Assembly: GCF_010731795.1 (NCBI RefSeq)
Contig: NZ_AP022591.1
Span: 3,782,001 to 3,846,000, forward strand
Source: Mycolicibacterium celeriflavum
GTDB taxonomy: Bacteria; Actinomycetota; Actinomycetes; Mycobacteriales; Mycobacteriaceae
Length of the DNA stretch: 64,000 nucleotides
Direction of reading: 5' to 3'
Shown here piece by piece: positions 43,432 through 55,208 of the stretch (position 1 is the stretch's first letter; every line of letters begins with the position of its first letter). A model generated the notes under the pieces. It was not told the DNA's origin, ran no database searches, and worked only from the letters and a program-made list of their open reading frames with translations. The translations under genes and the position numbers were made by a program.

Positions 43432-45648
43432 ATGACCACAGCCCTTCGGATCTGCCCACTCTGCGAGGCGACCTGCGGCCTGACCCTGACCATCGACGGC
43501 GGTCGCGTCACCGGAGCCCGCGGCGACCGTGACGACGTGTTCAGCAAGGGCTTCATCTGCCCGAAAGGCGCCAGCTTCGCCGAACTCGACAACGACCCCG
43601 ACCGGTTGACCCGCCCGCTGATCCGGCGGAACGGCGCGCTGACCGAGGCGACGTGGGAGGAGGCGTTCGCGGCCGTCGCCGAGCGCCTCGGCGCTGTGCT
43701 CGCCGAACACGGCGGCACGGCGGTCGGCGTGTACCTGGGCAATCCGAACGCCCACACGATCGCCGGCGGGCTGTACACGCCGCTGGTCGTGAAAGCGTTG
43801 GGCACCCGGCAGGTGTACTCGGCGAGCACGCTCGACCAGATGCCCAAACATGTCGCGTTGGGCTACATGTTCGGCAGTCCGGTCGCGTTCACGGTGCCCG
43901 ACCTCGACCGCACCGACTACCTCGTCGTCATCGGCGCGAATCCCCTTGTGTCCAACGGTAGTCTGGCGACCGCTGCCGACTTCCCGGGCAAGCTGCGGGC
44001 CCTGCGAAAGCGCGGCGGGCGCCTCGTCGTCATCGACCCCGCCCGCACCCGCACCGCCGAATTCGCCGACCGCCACCTCGCCCCCCGGCCGGGCACCGAC
44101 GCGGCGCTGCTTGCGAGCGTCGTCAACGTGCTGTTCGACGAAGACCTCGTCGACCTGAACGGGCTCGCCGGGCATGTCGACGGTGTCGACGAGGTGCGCG
44201 CGCTGACCGCTGATTTCACCCCGGACACGGTGGCCGCCCACTGCGAAGTGCCCGCCGACGACATCCGCACCCTGGCTCGTGAGATCGCTGCCGCGCCGTC
44301 GGCGGCCGTCTACGGTCGAATCGGCACGTCCACAGTGGAATTCGGCACGCTGGGCAGCTGGCTGGTCGACGTGGTCAACATCCTCACCGGCAACCTGGAC
44401 CGCCCCGGCGGTGCGATGTTCCCGCTCTCGCCGATCGCGTCCGCGCCGCGCCCGCCGAAGCCGGGCCGCGGCTTTCGCACCGGCCGCTGGCACAGCCGCG
44501 TTTCGGGCTATCCCGAAGCGCTGTCGGAGCTTCCGGCCGCAGCGTTCGCCGAGGAGATCGACACTCCCGGCGACGGGCAGATCAAGGCCGTCATCACGAT
44601 CGCGGGCAATCCGGTGCTCTCGGCGCCCGACGGGGACCGCCTCGACAAGGCGCTCGATGGCGTCGAGTTCATGCTCAGCATCGATCCGTATCTCAACGAG
44701 ACCACTCGGCACGCCGACGTCATCCTGCCGCCGCCTCCGCCGTCGCGCAGCGCGCATTTCGACATCGCGCTCAACAGCCTCGCGGTGCGCAACAACGCCC
44801 GCTATTCACCGCCGGCCCTACCGCTGACCGGCCGGCCGGACGAAGCCGAGATACTGTCGCGCCTCGCCCTGATCCTGTACGGCCTCGGGCACGACGGGGA
44901 TCCGATGCTGGTCGACGATCAGGTGATCGCCATGACGTTGGCCAAGGAGGTCGCCGACCCCCATTCGCCGGTCACCGGGCGCTCCGTCGACGAGCTGACC
45001 GCGATGCTGCCGCAGGCGCCGGGCTACGAACGGCGTCTCGACATGATGCTGCGGCTCGGCCCCTACGGGGACGCGTTCGGCGCCAAACCTGACGGCCTCA
45101 CGCTCGCCAAGCTCAAGGCCGCGCCGCACGGCATCGACCTCGGGCCGCTGCGACCGCGGCTCGGTGAGGTGCTGCGGACGCCAAGTGGCCGAATCGAACT
45201 CGCGCCGCACCAGCTGACCGCCGATGTCGCGCGACTGCGGGATGCGCTTGGGCGGCGCCCCGACGGGTTCGTGCTGATCGGACGACGGCACCTGCGATCC
45301 AACAACAGCTGGATGCACAACCTGCCCGCGTTGTCGGGCGGGTCGAACCGGTGCACACTGCGCATCAATCCCGATGACGCGGCCGATCTCGGCCTGACCG
45401 ACACGGCCGTCGTCAAAGGACCCGGCGGCGAACTACTGGCCCCGGTGGAGATCACACCCGAAATGCGCCGCGGGGTGGTGTCGCTGCCGCATGGATGGGG
45501 CCACGACCGCGGCGGCACCGGCCAACGCGTCGCCGCGGACGAGCCCGGCGTGAACGTCAACCAGCTCAATGACGGCACCCATTTGGATCCGCTGTCGGGC
45601 ACCGCTGTGCTGAACGGCATACCGGTGGACATCGCGCCCGCGGGTTGA
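43432..45648 (+). CDS. Molybdopterin-dependent oxidoreductase (formate dehydrogenase/nitrate reductase-like)
   Basis: 738 aa. An N-terminal Fe4S4 domain with CPLCEATCG and a later FICPKG cysteine, then the MGD-binding domains (VGVYLGNPNAH, YLVVIGANPLVSNGS, VYGRIGTSTVEFGTLGSWLVDVVN) and a C-terminal beta-barrel beginning FVLIGRRHLRSNNSWMHN. No TAT signal at the N-terminus, so it is probably cytoplasmic. No small electron-transfer subunit or chaperone is encoded next to it. Substrate unknown. ATG 43432 gives the normal start; ATG 43423 is possible. Confidence 0.9.
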   Translation: MTTALRICPLCEATCGLTLTIDGGRVTGARGDRDDVFSKGFICPKGASFAELDNDPDRLTRPLIRRNGALTEATWEEAFAAVAERLGAVLAEHGGTAVGVYLGNPNAHTIAGGLYTPLVVKALGTRQVYSASTLDQMPKHVALGYMFGSPVAFTVPDLDRTDYLVVIGANPLVSNGSLATAADFPGKLRALRKRGGRLVVIDPARTRTAEFADRHLAPRPGTDAALLASVVNVLFDEDLVDLNGLAGHVDGVDEVRALTADFTPDTVAAHCEVPADDIRTLAREIAAAPSAAVYGRIGTSTVEFGTLGSWLVDVVNILTGNLDRPGGAMFPLSPIASAPRPPKPGRGFRTGRWHSRVSGYPEALSELPAAAFAEEIDTPGDGQIKAVITIAGNPVLSAPDGDRLDKALDGVEFMLSIDPYLNETTRHADVILPPPPPSRSAHFDIALNSLAVRNNARYSPPALPLTGRPDEAEILSRLALILYGLGHDGDPMLVDDQVIAMTLAKEVADPHSPVTGRSVDELTAMLPQAPGYERRLDMMLRLGPYGDAFGAKPDGLTLAKLKAAPHGIDLGPLRPRLGEVLRTPSGRIELAPHQLTADVARLRDALGRRPDGFVLIGRRHLRSNNSWMHNLPALSGGSNRCTLRINPDDAADLGLTDTAVVKGPGGELLAPVEITPEMRRGVVSLPHGWGHDRGGTGQRVAADEPGVNVNQLNDGTHLDPLSGTAVLNGIPVDIAPAG

Positions 45649-45660
45649 CCTCGCTCGCGG

Positions 45661-46407
45661 TCAGGTCAGCTCGTAGACCACCGTCACGTTGAAGCCGACG
45701 GTCTGCTGGCCGGGCTCGACCGGCACCGCGGCCATCTCCGCCGCCGGACCGCGCGGGCCCGGATACGGTATCGGCGGCGTCGACGACGGCGCCTCCGAGA
45801 TCGAGATGACCTTGCCCAGATCCAGCTCGGCCAGCAGCGCGTACTGTTCGGCCCGCATCTTGGCGTCGTTGAACGCCCGGGCGCGCGCCTCGCGGACGAG
45901 CTGCGAATCATCCTCGATGGCAAGGGTTACATCGTTGATCCGCGTCGCGTTGCCGCCCCTGCTCGCGATGATCCCGAACGCCTGCGACGCCATGTTCAGC
46001 TCGCGGATCTTGATGTCGATGGTGTTCGACGCCCGGTACCCGATGATGTTGTTGGAGTCACCGCCGGCGTACTGCGGCTGCACGCTCACCTGAGATGTGT
46101 TGATGTCCTTGCGGTCGATGCCCGCGTCGACCAACGCGTCGATGACGCCACGCTGCAGCTGGCTGGTCTGGTTCAAGGCACCGGCAGCGTCGGAGGCGAC
46201 GACCTCCATCGCCGCGTTGATCGTCAGCGTGTCGGGCGTGCCGAGCACCTCGCCGGTGCCGACGACCGTGACCTGACGCGGCACGCTGTCGTCGTTGGTG
46301 AGGACCGGGCCGGCCTTCGCGTCACAACCCGAAAGGACGGCGATCAATCCCACCGCCGCGGCGGCGAGGACTCGGATGGGCGTCTTCGCCCGCGCAGCGA
46401 TTGGCAT
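45661..46407 (-). CDS. SIMPL-domain (DUF541) lipoprotein
   Basis: 248 aa from ATG 46407. The signal peptide ends in a lipobox (VLSGC), so it should be a lipid-anchored exported protein. The mature part is a SIMPL domain: QVTVVGTGEVLGTPDTLTINAAMEV at its start and EARARAFNDAKMRAEQYALL near the end are typical. Function in the cell envelope is unknown. Convergent with the molybdopterin enzyme (12-bp gap). Confidence 0.87.
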   Translation of the reverse strand: MPIAARAKTPIRVLAAAAVGLIAVLSGCDAKAGPVLTNDDSVPRQVTVVGTGEVLGTPDTLTINAAMEVVASDAAGALNQTSQLQRGVIDALVDAGIDRKDINTSQVSVQPQYAGGDSNNIIGYRASNTIDIKIRELNMASQAFGIIASRGGNATRINDVTLAIEDDSQLVREARARAFNDAKMRAEQYALLAELDLGKVISISEAPSSTPPIPYPGPRGPAAEMAAVPVEPGQQTVGFNVTVVYELT

Positions 46408-46423
46408 GGCTGGCACCCTACCG

Positions 46424-47443
46424 TCAGGGCGTCACCATGATCTTGCAGTGCGTGTCGGGATGGGCGAGTTCGTCGAACGCGGCGTCGACCCCGTCGAGCC
46501 CGACCTCACCGGTGATCAGCGGCGAGACATCGATGTCGCCGTCGGCGATGGCGCGCAACGACTCCGCGAACTCGTTGTGGTCGTAGGCATTGACGAACTG
46601 CACGTTGATCTCCTTCGCGATGCCGAACAGCGGCAGCACGGTGTCGGGCTGCATGCACACTCCGGCCACCACCAAGCGGCTGCCCAACGGTGCGCGACGC
46701 ATCACGTCGTTGATGATGCCGGGCACGCCGACGGCCTCGAAGATCACCGCGGGCTTCGCGGTGTCGAACGGCGACCCGTCCGCCGGGTCCAGCGTCACGT
46801 GCGCCCCCATCGTCGCAGCGAGGTCGCGGCGTGTCGCCGAAAAGTCGGCGGCCGCAATGTGTTCGACACCCTTGAGCCGCAACGCGGCGACGATCGCGAT
46901 ACCGATCGGACCGCAGCCGATGACCAGGGCGGCCTCCCCGGGTGCGATGGCGGACTTGTTGACCGCGTGCAGCCCGACGGCCGTCGGCTCGGTGAGCGCG
47001 GCGTGACGCGGGTCGACGCCGTCGGGCACGCGCAGCAGCAGTGGGGTCGACAGCAGCATCCGTTCGGCGTACCCGCCGAGCACCGTGTTGCTCGACAGGA
47101 TCGGCTCGAAACCCTTCGGGGACAGCAACACCGGCAGCGAGGTCACGACCGTCCCGGGGGCCGGCGCGTCGGTGCGCGGGCCGGCCTCGAGGACCTCGGC
47201 GCTGAACTCGTGGCCCATGTACACGTCGTCGTCGACGTCGACGGGCAGCCCGCCTTGCAGTGGCATTCCCGTGATCTCTCGGGTGAGCCGGACCATCTGG
47301 TCACCGTGCTTCGCGAAATGCAGATCCGAGCCGCAGATCCCGCAGGCTTTGACCGCGACGAGGACCTGACCCTCGAGAGGAACCGGTTCGGGCACGTCGT
47401 CGCGGACCACCATCCGTCCGTCCCGCAGTACCGCAGCGCGCAT
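46424..47443 (-). CDS. Zinc-type medium-chain dehydrogenase/reductase (alcohol dehydrogenase-like)
   Basis: 339 aa MDR protein. Catalytic zinc site: ACGICGSDLH (Cys), GHEF (His/Glu). Rossmann fold VIGCGPIGIAIVAALR. The four-cysteine structural zinc loop is absent and replaced by a short segment (TSLPVLLSPKG), so it is a variant of the class. Substrate unknown. It starts at ATG 47443, the base just before the ephA stop, so the two genes abut and are likely co-transcribed. Confidence 0.88.
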   Translation of the reverse strand: MRAAVLRDGRMVVRDDVPEPVPLEGQVLVAVKACGICGSDLHFAKHGDQMVRLTREITGMPLQGGLPVDVDDDVYMGHEFSAEVLEAGPRTDAPAPGTVVTSLPVLLSPKGFEPILSSNTVLGGYAERMLLSTPLLLRVPDGVDPRHAALTEPTAVGLHAVNKSAIAPGEAALVIGCGPIGIAIVAALRLKGVEHIAAADFSATRRDLAATMGAHVTLDPADGSPFDTAKPAVIFEAVGVPGIINDVMRRAPLGSRLVVAGVCMQPDTVLPLFGIAKEINVQFVNAYDHNEFAESLRAIADGDIDVSPLITGEVGLDGVDAAFDELAHPDTHCKIMVTP

Positions 47444-48415
47444 TCACCACTCCAATCGGGCGAGGAAATCGAGCAGCACCGTGTTGACCGCGGCGGGGCG
47501 TTCCTGCGGCAACCAGTGCCCGGCGCCGTCGATCATCACTTCGCGATAGTCGCCGGTGACGATTTCGCGGGCGCGGTGCCGCGGCGTGTAGGCCAGGGTC
47601 GGGTCGTCGGCGCCGCTGAGGAACAGCGACGGAACCGCGATCGTGGCGGCGGGGGTGGCCGCGGTCAGTTCCCAGTTGCGATCGAAACAGCGGTACCAGT
47701 TCAGCGGTGCGGTGAAGCCGGTGCGGGTGAACTCGTCGACGTAGTAGTCGAATTCGTCCTGGCTGATCCAGTCGGGTAGGTCGCCGGGTTCCGGGATGCG
47801 GGCCAGGAATCCGTGCGGACCCGGTTCGACCATCCGCTGGTCGATGAGCCCGTCCTTGGATGCGGTGGCCGAGCCGAACAGCTTGCGCATGGTCATGGCG
47901 GGGTCGCGGTTCAACTCCGCGTCGGCGGGGCCGGGTTCCTGGTAGTAGAGGATGTAGAAGAACTTGTCGCCGAAGATGCGGCGAAACGCCTGCGTGGTCG
48001 GCACCCGCGAGCGCGGCACCGGCGGTGCGCAGATGCCGACCGCCCCGGCGAACCGGTCCGGGTGCAGCAGCGGCGCCGCCCACGCCACCGCGCCGCCGAA
48101 GTCGTGGCCGACGATGACGGCTCGCTCCGCGCCGGAGTCGTCCAGCAGGCCGACGACGTCGGCGCACAACTCGACGACGTTGTAGGCGTCGATGGCCTCG
48201 GGCCGCGACGACCCCCCGTAGCCGCGCTGATCCGGCGCCAGCACGTGGTAGCCGGCCTCGGCGAGCGCCGGCAGTTGGTGGCGCCAGGAGTAGGCCAGTT
48301 CGGGGAAGCCATGGGCCAGGACCACCAGCGGCGCGCCCCGCTCCCCCGCTTCGAGCACCCGCAGCCGGACGCCATTGGTATCGACAAACCGCTCGGTCGG
48401 TGTGAGCACGCTCAT
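47444..48415 (-). CDS. ephA: Epoxide hydrolase, alpha/beta-hydrolase fold
   Basis: 323 aa from ATG 48415 (MSVLTPTERFVDTNG), very close to Rv3617 EphA (322 aa). Oxyanion HGFPE, nucleophile elbow GHDFGG (Asp), cap-domain tyrosines (FFYILYYQEPG and LNWYRCFDRNWE) that polarise the epoxide, acid in LSGADDP and base His in GAGHWLPQE. In M. tuberculosis the espACD operon lies nearby; here ephA faces ftsH directly. Confidence 0.93.
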   Translation of the reverse strand: MSVLTPTERFVDTNGVRLRVLEAGERGAPLVVLAHGFPELAYSWRHQLPALAEAGYHVLAPDQRGYGGSSRPEAIDAYNVVELCADVVGLLDDSGAERAVIVGHDFGGAVAWAAPLLHPDRFAGAVGICAPPVPRSRVPTTQAFRRIFGDKFFYILYYQEPGPADAELNRDPAMTMRKLFGSATASKDGLIDQRMVEPGPHGFLARIPEPGDLPDWISQDEFDYYVDEFTRTGFTAPLNWYRCFDRNWELTAATPAATIAVPSLFLSGADDPTLAYTPRHRAREIVTGDYREVMIDGAGHWLPQERPAAVNTVLLDFLARLEW

Positions 48416-48597
48416 ATCTTCGACGCCGAAGTGCCGTTGTGAACACAAAACGCGAGCGGACTCGCGAACAAGCGTTCGCTCGGCGGAGAACCGTCGGGAA
48501 CCTCGGATCGTTGGTCTAGCGGTAGCCTGGACTATTCCAGCTGCGCACATTGGACAGAACTAACGGCCCTATGCGGCCGAACGACGACGGATAGTTG

Positions 48598-50913
<2,316 letters not shown>

Positions 50914-50940
50914 CAAGCAGGCAGGTCACAGGAGGCTCCA

Positions 50941-51549
50941 TTGGCGCAGTCGAGGCACAACTCTGTCACCTTCAGCCCCGCGAAGTTCGATCAGCCGCGT
51001 GCGGAGGCAGCGGTGCGCGAGCTTCTGCTGGCCGTCGGGGAAGATCCCGACCGCCATGGGCTGGAGTCGACCCCGACGCGGGTGGCGCGGGCGTACAAGG
51101 AGCTGTTCGCCGGGCTCTACATCGACCCGGATTCCGTCCTGGACACCACCTTTGACGAGCAGCACGACGAGCTGGTGCTCGTCAAGCAGATCCCGATGTA
51201 CTCGACCTGCGAACATCACCTGGTGTCATTTCATGGCGTCGCGCACGTGGGCTACATCCCGGGTAACGACGGCCGCGTCACCGGATTGTCAAAGATCGCC
51301 CGGCTGGTCGATCTCTACGCCAAACGACCGCAGGTGCAGGAACGGCTCACCGGGCAGATCGCCGACGCGATGATGCGCAAGCTGGATCCGCGCGGGGTGA
51401 TCGTCGTGGTGGAGGCCGAACACCTGTGCATGGCGATGCGCGGCGTACGTAAGCCGGGCGCGGTGACGACCACGTCGGCGGTGCGCGGACAGTTCAAGGT
51501 CGATGCGGCATCGAGGGCCGAGGCGCTGGACCTGATCCTGCGCGGATGA
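50941..51549 (+). CDS. folE: GTP cyclohydrolase I
   Basis: 202 aa. Catalyses GTP to dihydroneopterin triphosphate, the first step of folate synthesis. Zinc and active-site motifs: YSTCEHHLVSFHG, GLSKIARLVDLYAKRPQVQE and EAEHLCMAMRG. TTG 50941 is chosen: GGAGG lies 6-10 bp upstream and the N-terminus (AQSRHNSVTF) then matches family length. ATGA overlap with folP. Confidence 0.96.
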   Translation: MAQSRHNSVTFSPAKFDQPRAEAAVRELLLAVGEDPDRHGLESTPTRVARAYKELFAGLYIDPDSVLDTTFDEQHDELVLVKQIPMYSTCEHHLVSFHGVAHVGYIPGNDGRVTGLSKIARLVDLYAKRPQVQERLTGQIADAMMRKLDPRGVIVVVEAEHLCMAMRGVRKPGAVTTTSAVRGQFKVDAASRAEALDLILRG

Positions 51550-52367
51550 GCCCGACCAAGGTGCGCGTCATGGGGGTCGTGAACGTCACCGACGACTCCT
51601 TCTCCGACGGAGGCTTGTTCCTCGACCGTGACCGCGCCGTAGAGCACGGCCTGGAGTTGGTCGCCCAGGGTGCCGCGATCGTCGATGTCGGCGGTGAGTC
51701 CACCCGTCCCGGCGCCGTGCGCATCGCCCCCGACGTCGAGAAGTCGCGGGTGGCGCCGGTCATCGCCGAACTCGCCGCACAAGGCGTCACCGTCAGCATC
51801 GACACCATGCACGCCGAAGTCGCGCGGACGGCGCTGGAGAATGGCGCGCAGATCGTCAACGACGTGTCCGGCGGCCGCGCCGACCCGGACATGGCGCCGC
51901 TGCTCGCCGATGCGAAAGTGCCCTGGGTGCTGATGCATTGGCGGTCGGTCGGCGCGGACCGGCCCCACGAGGTGCCCGTCTACCGGGACGTGGTCGAAGA
52001 GGTGCGCACCGAACTGCTCGCCAGCGTGGACGCCGCGGTGGCCGCCGGCGTCGACCCGGCCATGGTCGTCATCGACCCGGGTCTGGGTTTCGCCAAGACC
52101 GGCGAACACAATTGGGCGCTGCTGCGCGCGCTGCCAGAGTTCGTCGCCACCGGCATCCCGGTGCTGGTCGGCGCATCCCGCAAACGCTTCCTCGGCACGC
52201 TGCTGGCGGATGCCGACGGCCGCCCGCGGTCGCCAGACGGCCGCGAGACCGCGACCGCGGTGATCTCGGCGCTGGCCGGCCTGCACGGCGCCTGGGGCGT
52301 GCGGGTGCACGACGTGCGCGCCTCGGTGGACGCCATCAAGGTGTTGGAGGCCTGGACGGATGGCTGA
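51546..52367 (+). CDS. folP: Dihydropteroate synthase
   Basis: 273 aa TIM-barrel enzyme, target of sulfonamides. Motifs: MGVVNVTDDSFSDGG, DVGGESTRPGA, SIDTMHAEVA, INDVSGG (as VNDVSGG), DPGLGFAKTGEHN and GASRKRFLG. ATG 51546 overlaps the folE stop, and its end overlaps folB by 8 bp. Confidence 0.97.
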   Translation: MSPTKVRVMGVVNVTDDSFSDGGLFLDRDRAVEHGLELVAQGAAIVDVGGESTRPGAVRIAPDVEKSRVAPVIAELAAQGVTVSIDTMHAEVARTALENGAQIVNDVSGGRADPDMAPLLADAKVPWVLMHWRSVGADRPHEVPVYRDVVEEVRTELLASVDAAVAAGVDPAMVVIDPGLGFAKTGEHNWALLRALPEFVATGIPVLVGASRKRFLGTLLADADGRPRSPDGRETATAVISALAGLHGAWGVRVHDVRASVDAIKVLEAWTDG

Positions 52368-52740
52368 CCGAATCGAATTGCGGGGCTTGACGGTTCGTGG
52401 ACATCACGGGGTCTTCGAACATGAGCGGCGTGACGGCCAGGACTTCGTCGTCGACATCACGGTCTGGCTCGACCTGGCTGCTGCAGCGGCCAGCGACGAC
52501 CTGGCCGACACCCTGGACTACGGCGCGTTGGCGCAGCGGGCGGCCGACATCGTGGCCGGTCCGCCGCGCAACCTGATCGAGGCGGTGGCCGGCGACATCG
52601 CCGACGGCGTCATGACCGACGACCGCGTGCACGCCGTCGAGGTCGTCGTGCACAAACCGGCGGCGCCGATCCCGCTGACGTTCGCCGACGTCGCGGTGGT
52701 GGCCCGTCGATCACGCCGCGGCCGGGGCGGTGACCTTTGA
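52360..52740 (+). CDS. folB: Dihydroneopterin aldolase
   Basis: 126 aa; family octamer-forming fold with ELRGLTVRGHHGVFEHERRDGQDF, catalytic Glu in FEHE region, TLDYGALAQ and LIEAVAGDIAD. Makes 6-hydroxymethyl-dihydropterin. The stop overlaps the folK TTG (TTGA at 52737-52740). Confidence 0.95.
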   Translation: MADRIELRGLTVRGHHGVFEHERRDGQDFVVDITVWLDLAAAAASDDLADTLDYGALAQRAADIVAGPPRNLIEAVAGDIADGVMTDDRVHAVEVVVHKPAAPIPLTFADVAVVARRSRRGRGGDL

Positions 52741-53249
52741 CGCGCGCAGTTCTCTCGATCGGGTCGAACCTCGGCGACCGGCTGGCCATGCTGCGCTCGG
52801 TCGTAAACGGGCTCGGCGAAGCGGTGTGCGCAGTGTCTCCGGTATACGAGACCGCTCCGTGGGGTGGTGTCGACCAGGGACCGTTCCTCAACGCGGTGGT
52901 GATCGCCGAGGATCCCGCGCTCGACGGCCGCGGATGGTTACGGCGCGCGCACGAGCTCGAGCAGACCGCCGACCGGGTGCGCGCGCAACGCTGGGGACCA
53001 CGCACCCTCGACGTGGACATCGTCACCTGCCGCGCCGACGGCCGCGAGCTGATTTCGTGCGACGCGGATCTGACGCTGCCGCACCCGCGGGCCCATCAGC
53101 GCGCGTTCGTGCTCGTGCCCTGGCTGGCGATCGAACCGGACGCCGTATTGACCATCGCGGGCCGGCCGCGCCGCGTCGAGGAGCTGCTCGCCGCACTCGA
53201 CGCGTCCGAACGCGACGGCGTTCGCCGTACCGACCTGGTGCTGCGCTGA
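52737..53249 (+). CDS. folK: HPPK (6-hydroxymethyl-dihydropterin pyrophosphokinase)
   Basis: 170 aa. Starts at TTG 52737, coupled to folB. Motifs: SIGSNLGDRLAML, SPVYETAPWGGVDQGPFLNAVV, RWGPRTLDVDIVT with Mg2+-binding Asp residues, and LPHPRAHQRAFVLVPW. Supplies the activated pterin for FolP. The stop shares one base with the next ATG (TGATG). Confidence 0.96.
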   Translation: MTRAVLSIGSNLGDRLAMLRSVVNGLGEAVCAVSPVYETAPWGGVDQGPFLNAVVIAEDPALDGRGWLRRAHELEQTADRVRAQRWGPRTLDVDIVTCRADGRELISCDADLTLPHPRAHQRAFVLVPWLAIEPDAVLTIAGRPRRVEELLAALDASERDGVRRTDLVLR

Positions 53250-53725
53250 TGGGGCCGACCCGCTGGCGGGACCTCGTCGCGGCGACGGTGCTCACCGCCG
53301 TCGTGAGCTATTTGCTCGTGCTCGCGCTGTACCGGTGGTTTCCGCCGATCACGCTGTGGACGGGCATATCGCTGTTGGCGGTCGCGATCGCCGAAGCGGG
53401 CTGGGCCTTCCACGTCCGCGCCAAGATCAACGACGGCGAGATCGGTGTCGGGTCCGGCCGGTTGGACCCCCTCGCGGTGGCGAGGTCGGTGGTGATCGCC
53501 AAGGCCTCGGCGTGGGTCGGGGCGCTGGTGCTGGGCTGGTGGTCGGCCGTCCTCGCCTACGTCCTTCCGCGGCGCTCGACTTTGCGCGTCGCGGCCGACG
53601 ACACCGCGGGCGCCGCAGTCGCAGCGGGCTGCGCGCTGGCGCTGGTCGTTGCTGCGCTGTGGTTGCAGCATTGCTGCAAGTCTCCGGGGGAGCCACCGGA
53701 GAAGCCCGACGGGGCAACGGAATAG
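53249..53725 (+). CDS. DUF3180 membrane protein (Rv3605c-like)
   Basis: 158 aa, identical length to Rv3605c. Four hydrophobic helices (about residues 8-28, 36-52, 85-105 and 122-145) with short polar connections. It is always found behind folK in mycobacteria, and the shared TGATG suggests coupling, but no biochemical role is known. No motif seen. Confidence 0.88.
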   Translation: MGPTRWRDLVAATVLTAVVSYLLVLALYRWFPPITLWTGISLLAVAIAEAGWAFHVRAKINDGEIGVGSGRLDPLAVARSVVIAKASAWVGALVLGWWSAVLAYVLPRRSTLRVAADDTAGAAVAAGCALALVVAALWLQHCCKSPGEPPEKPDGATE

Positions 53726-53803
53726 CGGACTTCGGTGGGCGCGCGGTCGAATCGCCGTGAAGGTCGACACGCGGAGTGACCTGTGGCGGGTACAGTCGCC
53801 CCC

Positions 53804-55129
53804 ATGACCGATCCGACCCGCAGCGCCCGGTCTCGGCGCGGCGGCCGCAGGCCGGGTTGGATGCTGTTGACCGCGTTGCTGGTGCTGGCGATCGCGGCCA
53901 GTTCCGCCTTGGTGTTCACCAACCGGGTGGAGCTGCTCAAGCTCGCCGTCATCCTCGCGTTGTGGGCTGCGGTGGTCGCGGCCTTCGTGTCGGTCATCTA
54001 CCGACGGCAGAGCGATATCGACCAGGCCAAGGTCCGCGACCTCAAGCTGGTGTACGACCTGCAGTTGGACCGTGAGATCTCGGCGCGCCGCGAATACGAG
54101 CTGTCGCTGGAGTCGCAACTGCGCCGCGAACTCGCATCCGAAGTGCGGGCCCAGGCCGCCGACGAGGTGGCGGGCCTGCGGGCGGAGCTGGCTGCGCTGC
54201 GGGCCAACCTGGAAATCCTGTTCGACGCCGACCTGTCGCACCGGCCGGCGATCGAGACCGAACGCACGACCGTGCGCGCCTACAGCGACTGGGCGCGCGA
54301 CCCGGAAACCACTGGGCGGGTGAGCTCCAGCCGCTTCGACCAGTACCGGCCGGACGTCGACGAGCGCACCGAGGAGAGCCCGATCATCGACGTGCCCGCC
54401 GAACCTCAGCCGGAGTTCGGTTGGGCGTCGTCGCCCGAAGCCGGTGGGGCGCACCGCAGATCGTTCGACGACGAGCGGGGGCACCGTCCGGTGGAGGAAT
54501 CTTCCCCGTGGGTTACGCCACCACCACAGCCGTCGCCACCACCACAGCCGCCGCCCCCGCCGCCCCAGCCCGAGCCGGTCCCGCAACCGCCGCCGCGACC
54601 GGAACCCGTCGCGCCGGCTGCGCCGCCGCCCCCTCCGCCACAGCCGACACCGACACCGGAGCCGGAGCCCTCGCCGACACCGGAGCCGGAGCCGGTGGCC
54701 GAGTGGCAGCCCGCGCCCGCCGACGGCCTGTGGCTTCCGCCGGGAAGCCCGGGCAGCAATTGGGCGTCGTCGAGCGTCAACGGGGAGGCGAACGAATACG
54801 TCGGCAGACGGCGCGCCCCCGAACCCACGCAGGACTCGGCCGAGGGGACGGGCGTGCAGCCGGCCATGTCGACGCCGTCGCCCGGACCGCGGCGCGGCCG
54901 ACATTCCGCCCCGCCGGATGCCGGAGATCCCGGCCGTCCCGCCGCGCCCACCCTGGCCGCCGCACCGGCGCAGCAACCGTCCGAGCCCCCTTCGGCGCGG
55001 GCCGCCGAACGGTCGCGACACCGCAGCGCTGACGACGCCGACACCGCCGGCCAGTCCGTCGCCGAGCTGCTGGCCCGGCTGCAGGCGAGCCAGACGCCGG
55101 GTGGGCGTCGGCGCCGCCGCGAGGAGTGA
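53804..55129 (+). CDS. Membrane-anchored proline-rich coiled-coil protein (Rv3604c-like)
   Basis: 441 aa from ATG 53804; GTG 53783 is less likely. Two membrane helices near the N-terminus (residues ~20-40 and 48-66), a coiled coil (DQAKVRDLKLVYDLQ to RAELAALRANLEIL), then a long disordered Pro/Glu/Ala-rich region with PPPQPEPVPQPP- and PEPEPSPTPEPEP-like runs, and a basic end (GGRRRRREE). Probably a cell-envelope scaffold; function unknown. Confidence 0.85.
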   Translation: MTDPTRSARSRRGGRRPGWMLLTALLVLAIAASSALVFTNRVELLKLAVILALWAAVVAAFVSVIYRRQSDIDQAKVRDLKLVYDLQLDREISARREYELSLESQLRRELASEVRAQAADEVAGLRAELAALRANLEILFDADLSHRPAIETERTTVRAYSDWARDPETTGRVSSSRFDQYRPDVDERTEESPIIDVPAEPQPEFGWASSPEAGGAHRRSFDDERGHRPVEESSPWVTPPPQPSPPPQPPPPPPQPEPVPQPPPRPEPVAPAAPPPPPPQPTPTPEPEPSPTPEPEPVAEWQPAPADGLWLPPGSPGSNWASSSVNGEANEYVGRRRAPEPTQDSAEGTGVQPAMSTPSPGPRRGRHSAPPDAGDPGRPAAPTLAAAPAQQPSEPPSARAAERSRHRSADDADTAGQSVAELLARLQASQTPGGRRRRREE

Positions 55130-55208
55130 GCTAACCTCGTATCGACCGTCCGGTACCCGCATCGCAGGACCGGAACGACACACATTGACTCTCAGCGAGG
55201 TCGACTTC

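Noticed and set aside
54530..54720. CCG/CAG-rich tandem-like DNA resembling a minisatellite
   Set aside because: It encodes the Pro/Glu-rich region of the Rv3604c-like protein in frame; low complexity of the protein explains it.
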